Of a stretch of DNA of 24,814 nucleotides, positions 14,237 to 22,561 are shown in pieces. Below the pieces are notes generated by a model. It was not told the origin of the DNA and ran no database searches. It was given only the letters and a program-made list of their open reading frames with translations. The translations under genes were made by a program, and so were the position numbers. Where the stretch lies: the NCBI GenBank assembly GCA_019420545.1, contig JAHZGZ010000039.1:2082-26895 (forward strand), written 5' to 3'. Within the stretch, counting starts at the first letter, position 1, and every line of letters starts with the position of its first letter. This DNA is from Bacteroidales bacterium. Its GTDB lineage: Bacteria > Bacteroidota > Bacteroidia > Bacteroidales > Muribaculaceae.

Positions 14237-15319
14237 TCATTTACCTGTTATGGTATCTTGAAGAGGATTCGCCTTGTGTTGCTGCCAGTTACGCACAGCA
14301 ACATCTTTGCTTGAATTGGCATAGCAATACTCACAGAGATGTGGGCATGTATTGTACTCGCCTATATCTTTGCTATTCATACATCCACAAGCAATGCGCT
14401 GCCCCTTGTCTCTATTATTTTGGCGAATGGCAATATATTTACCGTTACCTATTTCTACTGCATCTTCCGGAATATAGATCGGCTCTATTTCGGCAAATAG
14501 ATTATCTGAATGAGCGGTGTCAATAACTTCAGCACCAAGAAATTTCAGTAATTCGGGCGAATGAGAGCCGAAACGCACCATTAGTCTGTCATCGACGCAA
14601 TGGTTGTGTTCTACTTCGGGAAGATTTGCAGCTTCACCGCAGGTGGCAAGTATAAAGTTCCAGCCTTTTCGCCTGTTAAGTTCAACAAGGCGGCCTGCAA
14701 ATTCAAGCATTTGCTTAGGATTCCAATCAATATAATTGATATGGCTTCGTTCGAGATTTGACTTGACTTTCCGATAAGAAACGATGTCGGCGAAACTGAA
14801 AACGAGTTTTTCAGTGTACCCGTTCAGCTGGTCTCCAATATTCTCGATTTTGGATAGTAGTTTATCCATATCGATCTTATCTGTAAGGATAAGCGGGTCA
14901 AATCGCCAAACGACAGCACCTTTGCCAAGTTTATTCACAAGAAGCTTGAATGTCTCGATACGTTCAGCCAGAGGTCGAACACCTTTCTCCAACCCCTCCT
15001 CCTCATAGTCATTCAAAGTATATTGAATGTAACATCCAATGCCTCTTTTTTTTAGTTCGTCAAGATAATTTAGCAACGGACGTGGATTCTTTGACCAAAA
15101 CACAATGAATTTGGTGTCTGCATATCCAACGTAACTTTTCACCCCGTTAAAAGGATTCGTCCATGCAGAATATCCTTTCTCCAGTCTATTAAAGAACCAA
15201 TCCGCATAGAACGCCGGTATATCCGTACTTCTACTTGCAGATACGACAATTGGGAAAGTGGCCTTAGCCACCTCTCCATTGTCAAGAGTGACGAATCTAT
15301 CTTCTTGTTTCTTTGCCAT
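14237..15319 (-). CDS. DUF1848 family Fe-S protein (radical-SAM-like)
   Basis: DUF1848 proteins are uncharacterised but carry a C-terminal cysteine cluster resembling the Fe-S site of radical SAM enzymes. This 360-aa protein shows it: CGCMNSKDIGEYNTCPHLCEYCYAN, with cysteines at residues 311, 313, 325, 329 and 332; CxxxCxxC is the radical-SAM spacing. The N-terminal family signature is also present (VVSASRSTDIPAFYADWFFNRLEKG, then WTNPFNG and FIVFWSKNPRPLL), as is the central VVWRFDPLILTD. Radical chemistry on a nucleic acid or protein is plausible by analogy only. It is the second gene of the operon, 9 bp after the first and 1 bp before the methyltransferase-like gene, so two SAM-type enzymes are encoded back to back beside a helicase. 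Confidence 0.88.
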   Translation of the reverse strand: MAKKQEDRFVTLDNGEVAKATFPIVVSASRSTDIPAFYADWFFNRLEKGYSAWTNPFNGVKSYVGYADTKFIVFWSKNPRPLLNYLDELKKRGIGCYIQYTLNDYEEEGLEKGVRPLAERIETFKLLVNKLGKGAVVWRFDPLILTDKIDMDKLLSKIENIGDQLNGYTEKLVFSFADIVSYRKVKSNLERSHINYIDWNPKQMLEFAGRLVELNRRKGWNFILATCGEAANLPEVEHNHCVDDRLMVRFGSHSPELLKFLGAEVIDTAHSDNLFAEIEPIYIPEDAVEIGNGKYIAIRQNNRDKGQRIACGCMNSKDIGEYNTCPHLCEYCYANSSKDVAVRNWQQHKANPLQDTITGK

Positions 15320-15328
15320 ATTTACTTT

Positions 15329-16363
15329 TTATTGACGAAACATTATCAGATAGTAGAAGTCTTGATCTCCGGGTAAATTATTTATTATGAAGGATACCAT
15401 ATTGCCTTTCTGTTTTGTAATCTGGAAAAGGGAAACATATTCCTTGCCAGAGGACATTGCAGCCCATGAATTATTGATTTCTGCTGATGCAAACTCGTCC
15501 CCCTCAGCATCCTGATTGTAGGAAAAATCGGGAACTAAGGAAAGATTAGTTTGGATAACCCCTTTTGATTTCAGGATGCTTAAGTTGGAAAAATTAATCA
15601 TAATATTTCCATTGTTAGCGGTGCGAATCATCGTGGCGATTACTTTGTCTTCCAGTTTAATTTGCTCAGATCTCTGATTATAATATTGTTTTATAACCGT
15701 AACATCAAAACTAAATCTGAATGGAGCTCCCATAGCTATAGCCTTGACTGAAGGATGTGAAGATTGTGAGTCTGTGTTAGAGTTTACGGTGATTTTAAGT
15801 GGTGCGGAGGCATCTGATTTGCGATACTCAAGGTCTACATTCCTGTCAAACATGTGAAGCACACATTTGGAGACCTTGCCATTTGTATAGTACACAGTAA
15901 AGCCGTAGTCGCGATAGTCGACCTCTTGCCAGCCGAAAGGGGTTTGAGCTTCGATGGGAAAACCGCGGAGTTCAACCTTATCAGCAGTTCTACTTACGAT
16001 TCTCATCGGTTTATCCGACATATTTGGCTTGCCGAGATCATCATTAAAAACCTTAACGATATAGCCGTCACCGGGGTTGAGCTTATAGCCACGGCAACCG
16101 TTTGTGTTTTTTTCTACTCGAACAGTTCTGGTGCATTGTTGCAATCCCATTACTTCCGCCCCATTCTGATACCTCTGATGGCAATCAGATATGAATACAA
16201 ATGGTTCCATCGTCAGTTGAGGTTTTATCTCTGACTTTCGCTGAGGTTGGGCAGTCCCGTGAGCGGTCTGCGCTGTTGTTGGTCGGAATGAAGACGTAGT
16301 ACGAGCAATAGTTTTATCAGGCTCTTCCTTCTTCTTGCCAAATATGAAATCTAAGAATCCCAT
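15329..16363 (-). CDS. Unknown protein, first gene of the helicase operon
   Basis: This is a 344-aa soluble protein. The first 12 residues (MGFLDFIFGKKK) form a short hydrophobic-basic head, followed by a low-complexity Thr/Ser/Gln/Pro linker to about residue 50. A distinct domain then starts at MEPFVFISDCHQRYQNG and includes QQCTRTVRVEKNTNGCRGYKL and PGDGYIVKVFND. The second half is beta-rich with regular hydrophobic strands (VDLEYR, PFRFSFDVTVIKQYYN, NIMINFSNLSILKSKG). No enzymatic motif is recognised. It follows a well-formed promoter with a 31-nt leader after the -7 box, so it is the operon's first product. It may be a regulator, scaffold or sensor, but this is position-based guesswork. 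Confidence 0.75.
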   Translation of the reverse strand: MGFLDFIFGKKKEEPDKTIARTTSSFRPTTAQTAHGTAQPQRKSEIKPQLTMEPFVFISDCHQRYQNGAEVMGLQQCTRTVRVEKNTNGCRGYKLNPGDGYIVKVFNDDLGKPNMSDKPMRIVSRTADKVELRGFPIEAQTPFGWQEVDYRDYGFTVYYTNGKVSKCVLHMFDRNVDLEYRKSDASAPLKITVNSNTDSQSSHPSVKAIAMGAPFRFSFDVTVIKQYYNQRSEQIKLEDKVIATMIRTANNGNIMINFSNLSILKSKGVIQTNLSLVPDFSYNQDAEGDEFASAEINNSWAAMSSGKEYVSLFQITKQKGNMVSFIINNLPGDQDFYYLIMFRQ

Positions 16364-16394
16364 TATTGTCTGTTATTAAGTCCTTATTATAGTG

Positions 16395-16402
16395 CAAAGT
16401 TA
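16395..16402 (-). promoter_or_regulatory. Promoter (-7 box) of the helicase operon
   Basis: On the minus strand TAACTTTG is an exact Bacteroidales -7 box, 32 bp before the ATG at 16363. The -33 region is poor (TATG at a 20-bp gap), which is common when an activator or other factor assists. No equally good box is seen inside the following nine closely spaced genes. Confidence 0.7.
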
Positions 16403-16407
16403 CTCAT

Positions 16408-16429
16408 TATTAGGCCAACAGGCATAATA
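16408..16429. promoter_or_regulatory. Imperfect dyad overlapping the promoter spacer (candidate operator)
   Basis: TATTA (16408-16412) and TAATA (16425-16429) are inverted around an inner GG/CC pair and a short loop, giving a two-fold symmetric 22-bp site. It lies between the -7 box and the -33 position of the helicase operon promoter, where a repressor could block it. Confidence 0.35.
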
Positions 16430-16435
16430 GATGAG

Positions 16436-16451
16436 TATGTTGCTCAACATA
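16436..16451. promoter_or_regulatory. Perfect 16-bp dyad upstream of the helicase operon promoter
   Basis: TATGTTG-CT-CAACATA is a perfect inverted repeat of 7-bp arms. It lies about 35-50 bp upstream of the -7 box, a normal place for an activator site. It could also act as a weak terminator hairpin for the upstream operon ending at 16512, but no T-run follows. Confidence 0.4.
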
Positions 16452-16511
16452 GTCGTTGTTATTTAACCTTTATGTCTAAAAATGTTTAACGTTAACATGT
16501 CATGCAGTATT

Positions 16512-18572
16512 TTATTGAAGTGCGGTAACCCGGAGAACAGATTTGATGTTGTCGATCTCGATTGTACCGAGACGTCCGAGGACAGACTGGCCGAGAAGCA
16601 ACGGTGCCTTTTGATTTCGCACTACAGAGGCTCGGACGTTATCCAATTCGAGTCCGCCGAAGTTTACATGCCGAAGATTGATGGCTGTACCTTCCGATAT
16701 ATCGCCATTTGCATCCATATAACGAGCCGAACCAATTATGTCAGTCGGTTTTATATAACCATTCTTCAACATGAAGGTCGCCTCGACCATTGAAATAGTC
16801 ACATCTGCGGCCCCCGTATCGAACACAAAGTGAAGCGGTAAATCATTAATTGAGCATTTTACTTTAGTTACGCCTTGTTCTCTAATAAATGGGACTTCTG
16901 CTGTCTTGCTCACGGAGGATGTTCCGATTATGTTCGTATCAACACCTTCAGTCGGAACATTTTCTCGTTCCTGTATGGCCTTGTATTCTTGTATAAGATC
17001 GCGAAATTGTTGAGTGTTGCGAATGTTATCAAGATCGTGGTCAACGACGATATGGGCAAAACGGCGATAACCTCGGCTTAGGGCCTCTCTAAGATGGTAC
17101 AGTGCTTTATCTTTATTTCCCATCAGCGAATAAAGACAAGCGGCATCGTAATTTCCGCCATCAGCATCTCCTTCATCCGGTTTGTCAAGATAACGTTGCA
17201 TAAACGCTTCTGCCTCCTTATTCTGTCCGAGAAAGAAGTATGCGTAATGTGCACATGACCCTTGTTCCGGAACTGTGTCAAGCTCCAACACCATCTTGTA
17301 GTCGGCTATCGCTGCATCACGTCGTCCGAGTTTTTCATAATCTCTACCACGACCTATATATGAATATGCGTAGGAGGGTTCAAGAGTGATTGCCATTGTG
17401 TAGTCATCTATCGCTCCTTCTCTGTCATCCTGTTCGTCCCTGAACCAGCCTCTACGATAGTACCCATAGAAAAATTCGGGTGTCATCTCGATATATTTGT
17501 CGAGCTGTTCTATTGCCGCAGGCTGATTGCCCATCTCATTATAGATGTTCCCTTTTAAAAGATAAAGATCTTCATCATCCGGTTTCATTGAGAGCGCTTT
17601 GTCTACTTGTGTCAATGCTTGTGAGTAATCGCCAAGGTCAAAGTAGCAATCTGCAATTCTCTCCAAGAAAATGGAATTGGCATCCCGTTCATTGGCCTTT
17701 ACATAAAACTTTATAGCGTCACGATATCTGTTTTTCTTTTGCGAGAGTTGACCAAGATAGTAGTACCATGCGGCTTCGTTAGACTCCTTATTTGCCTGAA
17801 TCTGCAATCTTGCTTTCATTGCAGGGAGGGCTTCATTGGAAATATTAATCATCAGATAGTGGGCCTTTGCATCGCCATTTATGCTCAGAGATTTTATTAT
17901 ATCATCGACCGCTTCTGACCATTTCTTCAATCCGATATAAGCTTCGGCTCGAAAAGCATAAGTTCTTGCATTCTCAGAATCAAGACGCGATGCGTGGTCA
18001 AGGCTTGTTATGGCTGCTGAATAATCCTTGCGAGCAATTGCAGTTCGGGCAAGTCCAACGTAACCCACAGGTTCGCCTGGTTCAAGTTCTGTAACGCGTT
18101 GGAAATCTTTATCGGCAAGAATATAGTTATTCTGCGTATAATATACGTTGCCACGATTTATAAGAAGTGACGCATTATTAGAATTCAGTTTGATTGCATC
18201 GCTGTAGTTCGCCAGAGCGCCTACGGTATCACGGAGTGCCAACATTATATCACCCTTGTAACCAAGTGCGGCAGCTCCTATTTCTTTGTCCTTCTTAGGC
18301 AGTTTGTCGATTGCACTGTTTATAGTTGTCAGAGCTTTGCCATACTCATCCAGTTCATAACGTAGTGTTGCAAGATAAAGGAACGCATACCCATTGTTGG
18401 GATGTTCTTTGATTTCCTTGTCAAACCATTCAATGGCCGATGCGGTGTTGCCATTGCGATACTCTTCAATGGCTCTTTGGAAGGCATACCCGTCTGTGTT
18501 TTGGGCACATACCATGTTCATATTTAAAAAGAGCATGGCGATAAAGCTGATTATGATCTTAGGGAGATTCAT
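16512..18572 (-). CDS. Exported TPR protein with C-terminal retropepsin-like aspartic protease
   Basis: This 686-aa protein has an N-terminal signal peptide (ISFIAMLFLNMNMVCAQ, cleavage near residue 23). Roughly twelve tetratricopeptide repeats cover about residues 25-500, with typical motifs such as AYSYIGRGRDYEKLGRRDAAIADYKMVLEL. A C-terminal clan AA aspartic protease domain covers about 571-686, with FVFDTGAADVTIS (catalytic Asp 585 in DTGA), the flap-like segment SARYMDANGD, and the closing LLLGQSVLGRLG. Single-domain retropepsin-like proteases act as homodimers, so dimerisation would be needed. It probably works in the periplasm with TPRs choosing partners or substrates. It is the last gene of the upstream secreted-protein operon, 11 bp after the broken LRR gene. 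Confidence 0.88.
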   Translation of the reverse strand: MNLPKIIISFIAMLFLNMNMVCAQNTDGYAFQRAIEEYRNGNTASAIEWFDKEIKEHPNNGYAFLYLATLRYELDEYGKALTTINSAIDKLPKKDKEIGAAALGYKGDIMLALRDTVGALANYSDAIKLNSNNASLLINRGNVYYTQNNYILADKDFQRVTELEPGEPVGYVGLARTAIARKDYSAAITSLDHASRLDSENARTYAFRAEAYIGLKKWSEAVDDIIKSLSINGDAKAHYLMINISNEALPAMKARLQIQANKESNEAAWYYYLGQLSQKKNRYRDAIKFYVKANERDANSIFLERIADCYFDLGDYSQALTQVDKALSMKPDDEDLYLLKGNIYNEMGNQPAAIEQLDKYIEMTPEFFYGYYRRGWFRDEQDDREGAIDDYTMAITLEPSYAYSYIGRGRDYEKLGRRDAAIADYKMVLELDTVPEQGSCAHYAYFFLGQNKEAEAFMQRYLDKPDEGDADGGNYDAACLYSLMGNKDKALYHLREALSRGYRRFAHIVVDHDLDNIRNTQQFRDLIQEYKAIQERENVPTEGVDTNIIGTSSVSKTAEVPFIREQGVTKVKCSINDLPLHFVFDTGAADVTISMVEATFMLKNGYIKPTDIIGSARYMDANGDISEGTAINLRHVNFGGLELDNVRASVVRNQKAPLLLGQSVLGRLGTIEIDNIKSVLRVTALQ

Positions 18573-18583
18573 ATTGAATACGA

Positions 18584-20230
18584 TTAAAGAATTGCTGATT
18601 TGATTGTAAGATTTGGGAATACTTTTTTATAGTACGATTTTGCCCAGAATGGGACAATAACGGTCTCAAGTCCCGAATCTTTAAAGGCAGTGTCGTCTAT
18701 GTGTTCAACTTTTCCGTGAAAGCGGACTGTTGTCAAAGACTCTGTTCCGTCGAAAGCCTCTTTCATTATCGTCTTGACTGATTTCGGAATCTCGATCTCA
18801 CGAAGATACTTACATGAACTGAATGTACGTTCCGGGATTACGTTCAGTCTATTAGGTAATGTCACCTGTTCAAGCTGAAAGCAACGGGAAAATACGGCAT
18901 CACCCAATTTTACCACTCTATTAGGTATAGAAAGATGTGTTATAGCTGTATGTTGGAATGAGAATGACTCGATGACGCTGACTGACTCGGGAATCTCTAT
19001 ATCCTTGAGAGATTCGCATTCAAAGAATGTAAATTCTGGAATACGGCACAAATCTTTAGGCAGCTTGATTGATTCAAGTTTATCCATACCTGCGAAAACG
19101 CTTCTTCCGAGGAACTGAACACTGTCAATAAAGCCTATCTCTTTCAACGATTTGCAATTCATAAAGGCGCAATCACTTATGGATTCAATAATTGCATTTT
19201 GGGATAATACAACTTCAAGATTCTTACATCCATATAAAGCTTTGGAGCCTATCGACCGGAGGTTCTCAGAAAGAGTCAAGCTTTCAATATCGAAATTGCG
19301 GAAAAGCGCATAGTCGCAGATATGATAAGTCTGATTTTCAATTTCAAAATGTTTGGCACAAGGTGTAACTACTTTTAAGAGTGATTTGGCGTGTTTATCA
19401 TATACACCACTCAGAGCATCTCTTGCTATATCCTTTCTGATTTCAGGTGATAAAATATGAACAAAACTCTCGATGCTTTTATCAACCTCAATACTATTAG
19501 GAAGATCTTTATTCGCGACTATAGTGGCGTAATTTGCGCAACAACCATAGTCAACCTCCTTACCATCAATAACAAGGGGAAGCAGACGTCCATCCTTCAG
19601 AGCTATATGATATGTCAGAATGTCTACAATCCTTTTCTCATCACTGTTTGTTATGGTTCCAAGAAGTTTCAGGGCTTCATCCCAACGTCCGAGTTCTCGC
19701 AGTAATTCCGCCTTAAGCAAGCTACTGTCATCAGAATCATCAAGTGTATCTATCGCTTGATTTGTCGCCTTGATTACAAGACGTATATCTTCATCGTCTG
19801 GAGTATCAAACGCTCCGGATATGGAATTGATATGTTTGTTCTCTTGAATAGCCTTGCGGGGACGAGACCGTCTGAACTGATCGTTGTAAGCCTGTACGAA
19901 CGAAATTGAGATAGTGCTAAGTTCTGACGCATCTGATGTGGAGGCAGATAATTCGATATATGCGTCTTTTGCTTCGGTGTATGTCAGATCTCCGGTTTCT
20001 CCAAATGATTCATTTTAAGTTTTTCCGGTATCTTTCCATTTATCCAAGAGTGAGTAACGACCACAATTGGCGCATTTTTGAATCGTAGATAGTTTTGGAA
20101 GCATCGGGTAGATTGCTTTTCCGTCACTCCATAATTCTCCTCCAAACGTGTTGCCGCTCATCAGCGACAACATTGGTTTTGTCTTGCCACAGTACGGGCA
20201 TTTATACAGTTTAGCAGGTGCTGGTAACAT
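18584..20230 (-). pseudogene. Zinc-ribbon plus BspA-type LRR gene interrupted by an in-frame TAA
   Basis: The frame starting with ATG at 20230 encodes a zinc ribbon (YKCPYCGK ... KCANCGR) and stops at TAA (20015-20017) after 71 aa. The same frame continues immediately after the stop with no ATG until far downstream (NESFGETGDLTYTEAKDAYIEL...). It then passes through a helical region with TPR-like LLRELGRWDEALKLLG into at least seven leucine-rich repeats of the BspA/LRR_5 type (such as LKDIEIPESVSVIESFSF and LREIEIPKSVKTI), ending at 18584. One codon change restores a 548-aa protein. The nominal start of the second half, TTG at 19720, lies in the middle of that helical region and is unconvincing. 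No signal peptide is seen, so the intact form would be cytosolic. A nonsense mutation is the simplest reading; readthrough or sequencing error are alternatives. Confidence 0.72.
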
Positions 20231-20265
20231 ATTTTTTATTCTTCCTGTATTTGAGCTAAGGTTAA

Positions 20266-20706
20266 CTATGAAAGAAAATTACAGTAGTCAGGATAACATT
20301 CTTGAATAAGTTTTCGATAAGACTCCAACGGTCGCGTTTTATATAGAGTGTTCAGTTCTTCAGTTCTGACTATAAGTCGAGGTATAAGCTCATTGGCTTT
20401 TGTCGGAAATGTATCAATGGCTTCTTCAAGGTACTCTTCAAACTCCAATTCAGAATCATTGGGGAAATGCTCTTCCCAATACCAATATAATGGAACAAGC
20501 AGAACGTCAGCCGAGAGACAGACTTCCGAGGCCTCAATATCGCACGAATGAAACTGTTCACCAAAAACAGACCGCTTTAGTTGGCGTAAGTTCTCCACCT
20601 CAGTCATTATTTTGTCTTTTAGTGCATCCATATTATCTGATATTGACTTGACTTGGAGTTTTGCGCCCTTTGCGAATCTGTTCACTGGATAGTCCCATAT
20701 CGACAT
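20266..20706 (-). CDS. Unknown acidic cytosolic protein
   Basis: This 146-aa protein (MSIWDYPVNRFAKGAKLQVKS...) appears mostly helical, with a Trp/Tyr-rich stretch (VLLVPLYWYWEEHFPND) and an acidic helix (ELEFEEYLEEAIDTFP). It has no signal peptide and no recognised family. The first ATG overlaps the end of the preceding gene by 74 bp. An alternative ATG at 20631 would remove the overlap but delete a natural-looking N-terminus. It lies 35 bp before the zinc-ribbon gene on the same strand. Confidence 0.65.
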   Translation of the reverse strand: MSIWDYPVNRFAKGAKLQVKSISDNMDALKDKIMTEVENLRQLKRSVFGEQFHSCDIEASEVCLSADVLLVPLYWYWEEHFPNDSELEFEEYLEEAIDTFPTKANELIPRLIVRTEELNTLYKTRPLESYRKLIQECYPDYCNFLS

Positions 20707-21472
20707 GTTTATTTGTTTTAGAGCCGATAGCCCTATATACTAAGCCGGAATGAGATACTTTACATAAATCAAACAATGCTCCTAACTCCGGGTCTCCGGC
20801 GTTGGCTTCGCTCAACAACGACATTGCGAGCTCAGAAGATGATTCTTCCAATATATCAAGATCGTATATATCTTCCGACATATCGATGCTTACTACTATA
20901 TTGTTCCCTTCAAGCTTCATTCCGGTCATCACCATACCTTCGTCAATTTGTGCTGGTAGTCCTGTCGTTTCTATGGCAAGCTTTAATTCCAATGCTTCGT
21001 GCAGTGCTTCCGAAGGATTAAGATCAACCTCACGCTTCATTCTCGCGATATATTCGGGAGTCATTATAGAGGCAAATTGCTCCCCGGTACCGTCAGACAC
21101 TACCACTTTTAGTCCAATCCCTTTTGAGACAAGATCATTTATCATCTTCTCAACATAGCTTCCTTGGGCTTGCAAGCACACAAAGGAAAGATAGAACATG
21201 GCACGGGTGGCATCGGGATTATTCTTAAACGCATCAATGTTGACGTGTCCCGGACGATAGTCTATTCTATATGTAAGAGAATTGTCTTCAAGCGTAATGG
21301 ATGTTACTTGTCCTATTCCATTGGCAACCGGAATTGGACAATCTCGATTCGCCCTCTTAATCTGAGATTCAATAGAGTTTTCATAGGAAGGTTTTGCAAC
21401 CAGTTTGGCAATATTTCCGATGACTATCAGGGCAAGGAATATGCCTCCGATTATTTTGATCGCTTTCTTCAT
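20633..21472 (-). CDS. Unknown membrane-anchored exported-domain protein
   Basis: This is a 279-aa protein starting at ATG 21472 (MKKAIKIIGGIFLALIVIGNIAKLVAKP), with a single N-terminal transmembrane segment at residues 5-25 and the rest probably in the periplasm. A TTG 12 bp upstream in the same frame is ignored, since the ATG leaves a normal 8-bp gap after the lipoprotein gene. The exported part seems to contain two similar alpha/beta units: one covers GQVTSITLEDNSLTYRIDY up to VVVSDGTGEQ, the other GMVMTGMKLEGNNIVVSIDM up to GLVYRAIGS. This suggests an internal duplication of a ~100-residue domain. No family name is assigned. The 3' end overlaps the next gene by 74 bp. Confidence 0.7.
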   Translation of the reverse strand: MKKAIKIIGGIFLALIVIGNIAKLVAKPSYENSIESQIKRANRDCPIPVANGIGQVTSITLEDNSLTYRIDYRPGHVNIDAFKNNPDATRAMFYLSFVCLQAQGSYVEKMINDLVSKGIGLKVVVSDGTGEQFASIMTPEYIARMKREVDLNPSEALHEALELKLAIETTGLPAQIDEGMVMTGMKLEGNNIVVSIDMSEDIYDLDILEESSSELAMSLLSEANAGDPELGALFDLCKVSHSGLVYRAIGSKTNKHVDMGLSSEQIRKGRKTPSQVNIR

Positions 21473-21480
21473 GGTTAAGG

Positions 21481-22011
21481 TCAATAAGTTGTTACAGTTG
21501 TATAACCTAAGTCATCAGTATAGGCAGAGTAATAGTTGCCGTTCATATCGTGTCCGGTTGTATTCCCAAAGTCATCAGTGTATGAGTATGTGTAGTTGCC
21601 GTTCATGTCATGAGTCGTGGTGTTGCCATAGCCGTCCGAATAGGAATAGACATAATTTCCGTTCATGTCATGGATTGTCGTATTTCCATATTGATCGGAA
21701 TAACCACTTATGTAGTTTCCGTTCAAGTCATGTCCGGAGATATTACCATACTCATCACGAGTTATATAAATGCAGTTACCCTCTGATGTATAGTAGGTGG
21801 CTTGCACGGACAAGTCAATGTCGTCACATTCATCATAATCTTCATCATAATAGAATTCTGTTGGCAAAGGACGAATCTCAGAATATGAAGATAGTCCCTC
21901 AACAGAACTGGGGCAATCAACTACAGTTGATACTTCTTTTTTGTCTGAGCCGCATGAAGACAAAGCCATCAGCAGAACAAATGTGATAAAAGTGTTTTTT
22001 GTCATTTTCAT
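21481..22011 (-). CDS. Lipoprotein with four 20-aa GNTTxHDMNGNY repeats
   Basis: This is a 176-aa predicted lipoprotein. After a basic start and hydrophobic core comes the lipobox LSSCGS, with the lipidated Cys near residue 20. An acidic linker (YYDEDYDECDDID, about 54-66) leads to four tandem 20-residue repeats at about residues 88-167, each close to YGNTTTHDMNGNYTYSYTDD; the protein ends shortly after. The repeat resembles YD/RHS-type beta-hairpin repeats but does not match the canonical form. A related repeat with the same 20-aa period makes up the gene at 24504-24814. Lack of charged residues after the lipobox, apart from DKKE, leaves inner- versus outer-membrane sorting open. It starts 99 bp after the preceding gene, the largest gap within this operon. 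Confidence 0.8.
   Translation of the reverse strand: MKMTKNTFITFVLLMALSSCGSDKKEVSTVVDCPSSVEGLSSYSEIRPLPTEFYYDEDYDECDDIDLSVQATYYTSEGNCIYITRDEYGNISGHDLNGNYISGYSDQYGNTTIHDMNGNYVYSYSDGYGNTTTHDMNGNYTYSYTDDFGNTTGHDMNGNYYSAYTDDLGYTTVTTY
21511..21750 (-). repeat. Four exact-length 60-bp tandem repeats within the lipoprotein gene
   Basis: The unit is repeated four times without indels; CCGTTCA recurs at the same phase at 60-bp intervals. Third-position changes show the units are not fresh duplicates, while the aspartate-asparagine-glycine pattern is kept. The period is a multiple of three, so unit gain or loss keeps the frame. Confidence 0.85.
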
Positions 22012-22110
22012 AATGTCTATGTTGTTTGTTTATCCTTTATGAACTTGGGCGTATGATGGTAAACATAAAAAATCACTTTTAACACTTTATGCTAAAGAAA
22101 GCCATTTGGA

Positions 22111-22557
22111 TTAATGGCCGGCTTTTACAAGTCTGCTCAATTCTATTAATGTTGGTGAATTAAACACATCTACAAGAATGACATCCGGAATAGAAGACTT
22201 TGAGTAGCAGACAAAGACTTGAAGTGGTACCGTTTGCCCTTCGACAGTCATACCTCCGGCATACACATCGGCACGGGTACCATCATTCTCATCAACATTC
22301 TTCGACAATGCAACTCTGAATTCGTATGCCGATTCATCTCCCACTGTGACCGATAGATATTTCTCTCCATCTATTTCTGCCACGAGAAATAGACCAATAG
22401 GATCTCCACTTGAAGAGGGCATATCTTGAATCAAGTTGTTCTCTCGGTCATAGACTTTAAATCCATGATAGAGGTAGCTGTGAATTACTCTTTCAGCGGC
22501 ACTTAAACTGAGTGACGCAATTAGCATCAAGGCAAACAAAATTAGAACTTTCTTCAT
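22111..22557 (-). CDS. Small exported protein, function unknown
   Basis: This is a 148-aa protein from ATG 22557, giving a clear signal peptide (MKKVLILFALMLIASLSLSA, cleavage before or after AE). An upstream in-frame ATG at 22617 is rejected, as it lies inside the preceding gene and would bury the signal peptide. The mature part is beta-rich (VIHSYLYHGFKVYDREN, PIGLFLVAEIDGEKYLSVTVGDESAYEFRV, VEGQTVPLQVFVCYSKSS). It is probably a small periplasmic domain. No family is recognised. It follows the previous gene by 4 bp and belongs to a run of small exported proteins. Confidence 0.72.
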   Translation of the reverse strand: MKKVLILFALMLIASLSLSAAERVIHSYLYHGFKVYDRENNLIQDMPSSSGDPIGLFLVAEIDGEKYLSVTVGDESAYEFRVALSKNVDENDGTRADVYAGGMTVEGQTVPLQVFVCYSKSSIPDVILVDVFNSPTLIELSRLVKAGH

Positions 22558-22561
22558 ACCC

